Program-made: the position numbers and the translations under genes
Notes under the pieces: generated by a model
What the model was told of the DNA's origin: nothing
The model's input: only the letters and a program-made list of their open reading frames with translations
Databases searched by the model: none
Shown here: piece by piece, positions 12,203-18,854 of the stretch
How positions within the stretch are numbered: the first letter of the stretch is position 1
Layout: each line of letters begins with the position of its first letter
NCBI GenBank assembly: GCA_016179715.1
Contig: JACPCQ010000004.1
Coordinates: 1 to 18,854, forward strand
Reading direction: 5' to 3'
Origin: Parcubacteria group bacterium
GTDB taxonomy: Bacteria > Patescibacteriota > Minisyncoccia > JACPCQ01
DNA length: 18,854 nucleotides

Positions 12203-12565
12203 ATGGACACGCTTCCTATAGAACAACTCAAACAGAAACTTCTCGCAGAACAGCAGCGCATAGAACAGGAGCTCGGACACATCGCAAAACGTAATCCGCA
12301 AAACCCGAAAGATTGGGAAGCGGTGGCGCCGGACATGAACGTCCAACAGGCAGACCCGAGCGAGCGAGCAGACGCCATTGAAGAATTTGAAAATATTTCA
12401 GGCGCTGAAGCGGAGTTGGAGTTGCGGCTCAATGAAGTTGTTGCCGCCCTGGAACGCATTGCGCGGGGCACATACGGCATGTGCGAAAAAGGAGGGGAGC
12501 GGATTCCGCTTGAGCGTCTGGAAGCAAACCCGGCCGCGACCACCTGCATTGCGCATAGCGCCTAA
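12203..12565 (+). CDS. DksA/TraR-like protein with half zinc finger
   Basis: A 120-residue protein. An N-terminal helical hairpin (about 5-90) leads to a C-terminal block GTYGMCEKGGERIPLERLEA and NPAATTC, which is the DksA/TraR finger by its spacing and flanks. The classical C-x2-C...C-x2-C site is reduced: Cys94 remains, Gly97 replaces the second Cys, Cys115 remains and His118 stands where the fourth ligand would be. DksA-type proteins act in the secondary channel of RNA polymerase; without a full zinc site this one may be stabilised differently. An in-frame ATG at 12191 overlaps the -10 box, so I start at 12203. It is followed 2 nt later by comM. Confidence 0.85.
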   Translation: MDTLPIEQLKQKLLAEQQRIEQELGHIAKRNPQNPKDWEAVAPDMNVQQADPSERADAIEEFENISGAEAELELRLNEVVAALERIARGTYGMCEKGGERIPLERLEANPAATTCIAHSA

Positions 12566-12567
12566 TC

Positions 12568-14094
12568 ATGGCAACGACACTGCACGCGGCACAGGTAGTA
12601 GGACTGGAAGGGCATATTATTGATGTTGAGGTGGATCTCGTGCGCGGGCTCCACCATTTTTCGTTGGTGGGGCTTCCGGACAAGGCGGTGGAAGAAGCAA
12701 AAGAACGCATTGCTTCTGCGGTAAAAAACAGCGGGTTTGACCCGCCGCATAAAAGCCGGCACCGCATTACCGTTTCGCTCGCCCCGGCAGACCTCAAAAA
12801 GGAAGGGTCAACTTTTGACCTTGCCATCGCGCTGGGATATCTGATTGCCTACGAACAGCTTGCCTGCGACACCGCGCACACGTTGTTTCTTGGGGAACTT
12901 GCGCTTGACGGCTCGCTTCGGCCGGCGAGGGGTGTCCTGCCGCTTACTGCGGCAGCAAAAGCACAGGGATTTAGAGCGGTGGTTCTTCCTGCCGAAAACG
13001 CAGCTGAAGCCGCCCTTGTCTCCGGCATTTCGGTTCTGCCGGCCGCTTCGCTTCGCGCGGTTATCGCACACCTTTCCGGAAAAATACCGCTTATCACGGC
13101 ACCCGTAACAATCATAGTGCCTGATGAAAAAGCAGACACGCACTTAGATTTCGCAGATATTAGAGGACAAGGACAGGCAAAGCGTTGCGTGGAGATAGCG
13201 GCAGCCGGAGGACACAATGTACTCATGACCGGGCCGCCCGGTTCAGGAAAAACGCTTCTTGCACGAGCCGTTTCCTCCGTGCTTCCTCCGCTCTCGCGAG
13301 AAGAACTTATGGAGGTAACCGCGATACACGGCGTCGCGGGCCTTCTTGCGCGAAACAGCATCGCCTCTTCGCGTCCGTTTCGCAGTCCGCACCATACCTC
13401 TTCATACGTTGCGTTAATCGGCGGAGGCACATGGCCGAAGCCCGGCGAGATTACGCTCGCGCACCGCGGTGTGTTGTTTTTGGACGAATTTCCCGAGTTT
13501 GAACGCCGTGTCATTGAGGCCTTGCGCCAGCCGTTGGAAGACGGGGTTGTGACGGTTGCGCGCGCAAAAGGCACCATACAATTTCCCGCGCGCATCATGC
13601 TGGTTTGCGCCATGAATCCCTGCCCGTGCGGCAATCTTGGCTCGGCAAAAAAATCGTGCGTCTGCACGCAATCCCAACTTTTTCACTATCAGCATAAAAT
13701 TTCCGGGCCCATTGTAGACCGTATTGACCTGTGGGTTGAAGTCCCGGAGGTTGCGCACGAGGCGCTTGCCGCGCGCGGCGGGGAAGAGCCTTCTCGAGCC
13801 GTTCGCGCGCGGGTTGCTGGGGCGCGCGCGCGACAACAGAAGCGTTTTCACAAAAGCACGCTGCACACCAACAGCGAAATGGGTGTTCGCGCGCTGGAAA
13901 CATACACGCCGCTCTCGGCAGAACTCCACGCGGCACTTCGTGACGCCGCCTCCTCTCTGCACCTCTCTGCCAGAGGATATCACCGCACCATTAAGATTGC
14001 GCGCACCATCGCAGACCTCGCGGGTTCGGAAGAAATTACACAGAACCATCTGCTTGAAGCTCTGCAGTATCGGCCGAAGTCAAGGGAAAATTGA
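12568..14094 (+). CDS. comM: ComM/YifB family AAA+ ATPase (Mg chelatase-like)
   Basis: A 508-residue protein; ComM is a hexameric helicase that promotes branch migration during natural transformation. The N-terminal ChlI-like domain (about 1-170) has the family opening VDVEVDLV-like strand and GLPDKAVEEAKERI. The AAA+ core carries Walker A GPPGSGKT (222-229), FRSPHHTSSYVALIGGG and Walker B VLFLDEF (302-308), then AMNPCPCGN and a Cys-rich C-V-C loop. The C-terminal Mg-chelatase domain ends in LSARGYHRTIKIARTIADL. Full length for the family. No Shine-Dalgarno is evident; it lies 2 nt after the DksA-like gene, so it is probably read by coupling. Competence genes are common in CPR. Confidence 0.94.
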   Translation: MATTLHAAQVVGLEGHIIDVEVDLVRGLHHFSLVGLPDKAVEEAKERIASAVKNSGFDPPHKSRHRITVSLAPADLKKEGSTFDLAIALGYLIAYEQLACDTAHTLFLGELALDGSLRPARGVLPLTAAAKAQGFRAVVLPAENAAEAALVSGISVLPAASLRAVIAHLSGKIPLITAPVTIIVPDEKADTHLDFADIRGQGQAKRCVEIAAAGGHNVLMTGPPGSGKTLLARAVSSVLPPLSREELMEVTAIHGVAGLLARNSIASSRPFRSPHHTSSYVALIGGGTWPKPGEITLAHRGVLFLDEFPEFERRVIEALRQPLEDGVVTVARAKGTIQFPARIMLVCAMNPCPCGNLGSAKKSCVCTQSQLFHYQHKISGPIVDRIDLWVEVPEVAHEALAARGGEEPSRAVRARVAGARARQQKRFHKSTLHTNSEMGVRALETYTPLSAELHAALRDAASSLHLSARGYHRTIKIARTIADLAGSEEITQNHLLEALQYRPKSREN

Positions 14095-14134
14095 AAACAT
14101 TGTCCTTCTCCGTCCTTTCACAAGGGGGTGGCTT

Positions 14135-14542
14135 ATGACACCAGAAGAAAGACTAATGATGAGCACGCCGGAAGGGAAAATGCCGGGGAACTCCTCGTCG
14201 TGCACGTTCTCCAATTTCCATATCACAGGAGACGACACGGCAAATTTGACACAGAGAATTTTCCGCGCCGCAGAAGCATTCACTCAGGCCGCACTGACCG
14301 CTACCGTTGATATTATTGTGCAGGATGGTCATGTCCCTTCTCTCAATGTCACCGCGTGCATTGTGCCGGAGTATTGGGCAATCGCTACGGCACACCTCAA
14401 CGTCTTGCGCGAGTTGATGCACATTCTTCCGGCAGGTCTGTGTTTCGCCTACACCGGACACAAAAGCCAAACGGAGCTCCCGACTGCGGCAGAAGTGAAT
14501 GGTCATTCTCCTGCTCAAGCCGCTGTTCCCTCCGCATCATGA
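14135..14542 (+). CDS. hypothetical protein, 135 aa
   Basis: Not recognised. ATG at 14135 behind AAGGGGGTG with suitable spacing. The frame is open far upstream inside comM in another phase, but that part is a shadow. The N-terminus is polar with many Met, Ser and Thr; the middle (FHITGDDTANLTQRIFRAAE, then a helix and the strand TVDIIVQDGHV) could be a small alpha/beta domain; the end is low-complexity Ala/Ser/Pro. No membrane segment or signal peptide. It lies 40 nt after comM with no promoter of its own that I can see and is followed by a terminator array. Confidence 0.65.
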   Translation: MTPEERLMMSTPEGKMPGNSSSCTFSNFHITGDDTANLTQRIFRAAEAFTQAALTATVDIIVQDGHVPSLNVTACIVPEYWAIATAHLNVLRELMHILPAGLCFAYTGHKSQTELPTAAEVNGHSPAQAAVPSAS

Positions 14543-14552
14543 CCCACCCTAC

Positions 14553-14623
14553 CCCCCGACGCGCCCGCGCGTCGGGGGAACACAAAAAAACCCGCTTTGG
14601 CGCCTGGCCGGGCGGTTTTTTTT
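14553..14623. terminator. terminator array between convergent genes
   Basis: A perfect 11-bp GC hairpin (14553-14563 with 14568-14578) is followed by A7 (14584-14590), a GC stem region and T8 (14616-14623). The second part has A and T runs on either side of the stem, so it can end transcription from the left (hypothetical gene) and from the right (LysM/M23 gene). Confidence 0.8.
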
Positions 14624-14681
14624 GCAGATGTTTGCCCCGACAGCCTTACCCGCGAGTAGGCTCTGCCCCTTCTCGCGGAGT

Positions 14682-15746
14682 TTATTTTGCAAACGGATTC
14701 TGCGCTCCTCTTACCTCAAAGTGCAGATGGCAGCCCGTGGAGTTTCCGGTTGAGCCGACGTATCCGATTACCTGTCCCTGCGCGACATGCCAGCCGGGAC
14801 CGACAACGATAGACTGCAGGTGCGAATAGAGCGTTTGCGTGCCGTTCTGGTGCCCGATAACAAGATATTCCCCGTATCCTCCGTTCCACCCCTGCGCGCG
14901 AGAAACAAATACGTCCCCGGCGGCAGAAGCCAGTACCGGCTCCCCACAGCTTGTCGCGAGATCCACTCCGTTATAGCCATGTAGCCCCTGGGATCTTCGG
15001 CCTCCGTTGATGGGACGGATGTAGTAAGCCGCATACACCGGCCCTCCGGTCCCGCGCACGTCTACTTGCCCGCTTGATGATATCTGGCGAGGCGCCGCAA
15101 TCTCCCCGTTTGGCACGACAATTTCCTGTCCGACAACGAGCGGCGCTCCTGCCGCAAGCGCGTTAAATTGCAAAATTTCTTCAACACTGCCGTCGTATCG
15201 CACCGCGATTTTTTGGAGCGTATCTCCTTCTTTTACCGTATAACGCACGCCGGAGATCGGCAAGATAACAAGCGTCTGGCCGGGAATAATACGGTCGCCG
15301 CGAATATTGTTCGCCCACACAATAGTATTTACGCTGACGCGGAACATGCCCGCAATCTGCGAGAGATTGTCGCCCTCCCGCACAACATAAACGCTGATTT
15401 TATCGGAAGGTATCTCTTCCACGTCTGCAAGGCTGCCCAAGGGTCCCGTTACCGGAAGCAGAGCGCTGTTTTGTACGATATTGATGTCTCCTCCCCCTCT
15501 GCCTGCTTGCGGGTCGGGATTAGTCGGCGCATCCAAAAGCGGCATTGTCCGCGCATCCAGTATCGCAGCGCTCATCGGCGCGCCGCCGCCCCCAAACAAT
15601 TTTTCAAAAAAAGAAAAAATTCCCGCCTCGGCCGGAGAGGGAATCGCGAAAAGCAACCATATCGCGCAAACCATCAATAACGCGAAAAACTTCTTTGCTG
15701 CTGAAAGAAGTTTGACGGCCCGGTTGCTATGGCCTTCCTCCCGCAT
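14682..15746 (-). CDS. secreted LysM and M23 peptidase-domain protein
   Basis: A 354-residue protein acting on the cell wall. A basic N-terminus and hydrophobic stretch (about 12-36, cleavage expected after PSPAEA near 41) form a signal peptide. Two LysM domains (about 118-163 and 168-212) bind glycan, each with V-x-E-G-D-x-L. The LytM/M23 metallopeptidase domain has all zinc ligands and partners: H256 and D262 (HGYNGVD), H309 (YSHL), H340 and H342 (GCHLHFE), so it should be an active endopeptidase, cutting peptide crosslinks during growth or division. The start at 15746 has no Shine-Dalgarno and no alternative exists before an upstream stop. Confidence 0.92.
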   Translation of the reverse strand: MREEGHSNRAVKLLSAAKKFFALLMVCAIWLLFAIPSPAEAGIFSFFEKLFGGGGAPMSAAILDARTMPLLDAPTNPDPQAGRGGGDINIVQNSALLPVTGPLGSLADVEEIPSDKISVYVVREGDNLSQIAGMFRVSVNTIVWANNIRGDRIIPGQTLVILPISGVRYTVKEGDTLQKIAVRYDGSVEEILQFNALAAGAPLVVGQEIVVPNGEIAAPRQISSSGQVDVRGTGGPVYAAYYIRPINGGRRSQGLHGYNGVDLATSCGEPVLASAAGDVFVSRAQGWNGGYGEYLVIGHQNGTQTLYSHLQSIVVGPGWHVAQGQVIGYVGSTGNSTGCHLHFEVRGAQNPFAK

Positions 15747-15879
15747 CGGCGGGGGGTCGGGCTTTTGTACGGTTCGTTCAATAAGCCTCTGTCCGGAAAA
15801 CTATCATTCACGCATGCCCTTTTTCTCAAGAAAATTCCGGTTTTTCCTTATGTTTAGGCCGTTTTTGGCCACCTGCTCC

Positions 15880-15907
15880 ATATTAGCATATTGGCAGAAA
15901 AAGACAA
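15880..15907 (-). promoter_or_regulatory. promoter of the LysM/M23 gene
   Basis: On the minus strand TTGTCT (15902-15907), 16 nt, TAATAT (15880-15885) with extended -10 TGC. It gives a leader of about 125 nt, which contains a small GGCC-AAAAAC-GGCC hairpin. Confidence 0.6.
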
Positions 15908-15949
15908 TAAGTTATGCACAGCCATCCGAGGGGTCGTGCAGGCGTTTTC

Positions 15950-15980
15950 TTGCTTCAAAATACCCCAACGGTGTTAGAAT
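15950..15980 (+). promoter_or_regulatory. promoter of the UvrD/PcrA-like gene
   Basis: TAGAAT (15975-15980) ends 11 nt before the ATG at 15992. TTGCTT at 15950-15955 is a possible -35 at 19 nt. The leader would be about 4 nt; no Shine-Dalgarno. Confidence 0.5.
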
Positions 15981-15991
15981 AACATTGCTGT

Positions 15992-17947
15992 ATGAATAAA
16001 CACCCCACCCAAGAATCTTCCGGAGCTATTTTTCACGGCTTGAACACGACGCAAGAAAAAGCCGTGCGCCTGCTTGATGGGCCGGTACTCGTATTTGCGG
16101 GGGCAGGATCCGGAAAAACAAAAGTGCTGACACACCGCATTGCCAACCTGGTAGCTTCCGGCATCCCCCCCTCTCATATTCTTGCAATCACGTTTACCAA
16201 CAAAGCGGCTGAAGAGATGCGCTCGCGCACGCTTCGACTCCTTACAAAACACACGGGATACTCCCCTTCTGCGGTCAACACCGATGGATTACCGTGGATT
16301 GGAACCTTTCATGCGCTGGGTGTCTGGCTGTTACGGCGCGAGGGAAGCGTACTTGACATCCCGCGACAGTTCTCCATTCTTGACGAGGAAGACACGCTCG
16401 CGCTTATCAAGGAATCACTTAAGGAGCTCGGCATTTCGCCCGAACAATTCCAGCCGGCAAAGATGCGCGCATTTATCTCCGGAAGAAAAAACGAGCTGGT
16501 CAGTCCCGAAGAGTTTTTGAGCCAGGAAGAAACATTTTTCGTGCAAACTGTCGGACGCATCTGGGAGCGGTTTGAAGAAAAAAAGTCGGCGCAACACAGG
16601 CTGGACTTTGACGATCTTCTCGTACAGACTGTTGCGCTTTTTCAAAAACATCCGGAAGCGCTGCGACGCTACCAGCAGCTTTGGCGCTATGTGCACATTG
16701 ACGAGTACCAGGACACGAACCACGCACAATACATGCTCGCAAATCTTCTTGCGCAAGAACACAAAAATATCTGCGTTGTGGGCGACGTAGATCAGGCAAT
16801 TTATTCCTGGCGCAATGCGGACTTTCGCAACATCCTCAATTTTGAACGCGACTATCCGAACGCCGCCGTCATCACACTGGAGAAGAATTATCGCTCAACC
16901 AAAACCATTCTGGATGCCGCAAACGCAATCATCGTCAAAAATAAAATGCGCAAACCAAAAAACTTGTTTACCGAAAACAAAAGCGGGGAGCGCATTCGCG
17001 TGTTCTGCGCGCAAAACGAGCAGGAAGAGGGGCGTTTATTGGCCGAACTTATTCAGCATTTGCTCGGGAAGGGGATTCCGGCAACCCACATTGCGGTGCT
17101 TTATCGCACCAACTTCCAGTCACGCGCGATAGAGGAGGCGCTGCTTCTCAAGCAGATCCCCTACCAGGTGCTCGGCGTGAAGTTCTACGACAGAAAAGAG
17201 ATAAAAGACGTCCTTGCATACCTGAAGGCGGCACTCAATCCGCGCGACCTGTTAAGCATCAAACGCGCCATAAACACGCCGAGTCGCGGCATCGGAAAGG
17301 TAACACAGTTGCGCTATTGTGCCGATGCCGCACAATTGAACGCGGCAGAACGGCGCAAGGTTGCCCCGTTTAACGCAATGCTTGTGCGCATACGCGAGAC
17401 TGCACACCGCGCACCTGTTTCCACAACCCTGCGCGTTATCGCAGACATCACCGGCTACCGAACCTCCCTTAAAGACAACACCGAGGAGGGAGAAACGCGG
17501 CTCGCAAACATTCAGGAACTCATCGCGTTAAGCAAGCGTTACGATACGCTGCCTCCGCCGGAGGGAGCGGAACGGATATTGGAGGAGGCCGCGCTCATGT
17601 CCGAACAAGACAATGACCGCTCCCCGGACTCAAGGGTGCGGCTTATGACTGTGCACGCGGCAAAGGGGCTTGAGTTTCCGTACGTATTTATCAGCGGCAT
17701 GGAAGAGGGGCTGTTCCCGCACGCGCGCGGAATAAGCAGTCCGGAAGAACGGGAGGAAGAGCGCCGTCTTTTTTATGTCGCGCTTACCCGCGCAAAGGAG
17801 GCGCTGGTACTCTCTTGGGCGCTGTTTCGCTCCGTTTTCGGCGAGCGGCAGGTAAATGAGCCCTCCTCGTTCCTGACAGACATTCCCGAAGAGCTGCTCG
17901 CGCCGGCAGAAACAGACGTCGTGGACGTTATTGATGCGGAAACATGA
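15992..17947 (+). CDS. pcrA: UvrD/PcrA family DNA helicase
   Basis: A 651-residue superfamily 1A 3'-5' helicase for repair and replication restart. Motifs in order: LNTTQEKAV (Q motif), GAGSGKT (37-43), TFTNKAAEEM, GTFHALG, LDFDDLL, HIDEYQDTN with D237-E238 (motif II), GDVDQAIYSWRNAD (motif III), KNYRST (motif IV), MTVHAAKGLEFPYVFISGME (motif V) and FYVALTRAKEAL (motif VI). It is shorter than the usual 720-750 residues: it ends soon after motif VI at an acidic tail and lacks the C-terminal region that in PcrA contacts RNA polymerase. Own promoter, almost leaderless. UvrD, Rep and PcrA cannot be separated by eye. Confidence 0.93.
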   Translation: MNKHPTQESSGAIFHGLNTTQEKAVRLLDGPVLVFAGAGSGKTKVLTHRIANLVASGIPPSHILAITFTNKAAEEMRSRTLRLLTKHTGYSPSAVNTDGLPWIGTFHALGVWLLRREGSVLDIPRQFSILDEEDTLALIKESLKELGISPEQFQPAKMRAFISGRKNELVSPEEFLSQEETFFVQTVGRIWERFEEKKSAQHRLDFDDLLVQTVALFQKHPEALRRYQQLWRYVHIDEYQDTNHAQYMLANLLAQEHKNICVVGDVDQAIYSWRNADFRNILNFERDYPNAAVITLEKNYRSTKTILDAANAIIVKNKMRKPKNLFTENKSGERIRVFCAQNEQEEGRLLAELIQHLLGKGIPATHIAVLYRTNFQSRAIEEALLLKQIPYQVLGVKFYDRKEIKDVLAYLKAALNPRDLLSIKRAINTPSRGIGKVTQLRYCADAAQLNAAERRKVAPFNAMLVRIRETAHRAPVSTTLRVIADITGYRTSLKDNTEEGETRLANIQELIALSKRYDTLPPPEGAERILEEAALMSEQDNDRSPDSRVRLMTVHAAKGLEFPYVFISGMEEGLFPHARGISSPEEREEERRLFYVALTRAKEALVLSWALFRSVFGERQVNEPSSFLTDIPEELLAPAETDVVDVIDAET

Positions 17948-18001
17948 ATTTCGTTAATGTCAGAGGGGCTCAGAGTTTGTTATTTGAAAATTTGGGATTT
18001 G

Positions 18002-18029
18002 TTTAGAATTTAGGATTTAGAATTTAGAA
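18002..18029 (+). repeat. heptanucleotide tandem repeat upstream of rsmA
   Basis: Four head-to-tail units TTTAGAA, TTTAGGA, TTTAGAA, TTTAGAA, with further degenerate units back to about 17981. Each unit holds a TAGAAT/TAGGAT that resembles a -10 box; the last (18025-18030) ends 10 nt before the rsmA ATG and TTTAGA at 18002-18007 stands at -35 distance (17 nt). Confidence 0.85.
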
Positions 18030-18040
18030 TTTTGACTTCT

Positions 18041-18835
18041 ATGGGTAAATATCTCGGTCAGCATTTTTTAACCTCTCCCGCAATCGCCGCGCGCATTGTT
18101 GCCGCTTCCGGCGTTAAAGCAAAAGATGTCGTGCTGGAGATCGGCGCAGGAAAGGGAATGCTTACGCGCGCGCTTGCTTTTACTGCGGCGCGCATTATCG
18201 CCGTAGAAAAAGATCGCGCGCTTATAGAGATGCTCGCCGCTTCGGACATCGCGGGCATGCCGAATGTGATCATCAAAGAAGGAGACATCCGCGAGCTGTT
18301 GCGCAAAGAAGCGTTTCGCGGGCGTCTGGGCAAGCGCTATCACGTGGTCGCAAATATCCCCTACTATCTCACGGCGCATCTCTTCAGAATGTTACTGCAA
18401 GAGATGCCGTCCCCCCCGCAGAGCATTACTTTGCTTATACAAAAAGAGGTGGCAAGGCGCGTGTGCGCCCGCGCTCCGCACGCAAACCTTCTCGCGCTCT
18501 CGGTGCAGAGTTACGGAACACCCGACATTGTCCGCGACGTCTCGCGCCGCCATTTCTTGCCGCAACCGGGAGTGGATTCCAGCATTCTTCGCATCAGCAA
18601 TATTTCAAAAATATTCTTCTCCAAAAACCGTATCAGTGAGCTTGCTTTCTTCCGGGTGCTCCGCGCGGGATTTGCGCAGCCCAGAAAACAGCTCAAAAAC
18701 AATTTGCGCGGGCTTTTTGGCGCTCGCGCGCCGGCGGCACTGCACACCTGCGGCATTGCAACACGCTCACGCCCAGAAAACATTGCGCGTGAAGCTTGGG
18801 CCTGTCTTACGCGCTGTGTAACCCCCAGAAAGTGA
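18041..18835 (+). CDS. rsmA: 16S rRNA (adenine1518/1519-N6)-dimethyltransferase RsmA (KsgA)
   Basis: A 264-residue SAM-dependent enzyme that dimethylates two adjacent adenines in helix 45 of 16S rRNA late in 30S assembly. Visible: N-terminal KYLGQHFLTSPAIAARIV, motif I LEIGAGKGMLT (32-42), the acidic end of strand 2 at AVEKD, GDIRE, the catalytic motif IV NIPYYL (105-110) and the family block HFLPQPGVDSSILRI with a small helical C-terminal domain (RAGFAQPRKQLKNNL). Full length. I begin at the ATG at 18041 (MGKYLGQHF); the TTG three codons earlier is unlikely. No Shine-Dalgarno; the start lies just past the tandem repeat that probably supplies the promoter. Confidence 0.95.
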   Translation: MGKYLGQHFLTSPAIAARIVAASGVKAKDVVLEIGAGKGMLTRALAFTAARIIAVEKDRALIEMLAASDIAGMPNVIIKEGDIRELLRKEAFRGRLGKRYHVVANIPYYLTAHLFRMLLQEMPSPPQSITLLIQKEVARRVCARAPHANLLALSVQSYGTPDIVRDVSRRHFLPQPGVDSSILRISNISKIFFSKNRISELAFFRVLRAGFAQPRKQLKNNLRGLFGARAPAALHTCGIATRSRPENIAREAWACLTRCVTPRK

Positions 18836-18854
18836 AATTATCAAAAAGCGACAC

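Noticed and set aside
1..18854. CRISPR arrays, rRNA genes, insertion sequences or replication origin
   Set aside because: I saw no regularly spaced repeats, no rRNA sequence, no transposase gene and no DnaA-box cluster in the window.

Overview
The window reads like an 18.9 kb piece of a Patescibacteria (CPR) genome, most likely a Parcubacteria-type lineage of middling GC. Evidence: compact genes, a pyruvoyl-dependent arginine decarboxylase, a degenerate DksA-like protein, a single-TM protein of a kind I associate with CPR, many short genes of unknown function, a tRNA without encoded CCA, and several genes whose promoter sits almost on the start codon. TGA is used as a stop, so the recoded Gracilibacteria/Absconditabacteria lineages are excluded. 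The lineage call is an inference from gene content, not a search result.

Left part (1-7629) is accessory. A minus-strand three-gene operon (2728 to 107; promoter at 2846-2874) encodes an Ig-like repeat protein, an unknown soluble protein and a four-TM membrane protein. The first and third genes each carry a one-base frameshift. A tRNA-Arg(TCG) with its own promoter follows. Its 3' end is duplicated about 180 bp downstream, with palindromic DNA between the copies. Then come a broken hicBA remnant, an intact hicBA toxin-antitoxin pair, a second copy of a palindromic repeat, a MazG-like pyrophosphatase gene, an unknown minus-strand gene, pdaD (agmatine synthesis), an RHH/RelE toxin-antitoxin pair and a Xer-type tyrosine recombinase.

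Right part (7630-18835) is mostly core. A structured, terminated leader RNA of about 250 nt (with a possible 18-residue leader peptide) lies before rpsO. rpsO overlaps a NYN-domain nuclease gene, which is followed by pnp: a ribosome/RNA-turnover operon. After a second structured intergenic element come a single-TM protein, a DksA/TraR-like protein, comM (natural transformation) and a small unknown gene, closed by a bidirectional terminator. A secreted LysM/M23 peptidase gene runs the other way. UvrD/PcrA helicase and rsmA (16S rRNA dimethyltransferase) close the window, the latter behind a heptanucleotide tandem repeat.

The strongest cross-cutting signals are (i) -10 boxes 7-11 nt before the ATG of at least five genes that lack a Shine-Dalgarno (near-leaderless mRNAs), while other genes have clear Shine-Dalgarno sites; (ii) structured RNA elements around rpsO/pnp, with pnp lacking any canonical start codon at its homology-predicted N-terminus; (iii) tRNA T-arm-derived sequence near both copies of a palindromic repeat.
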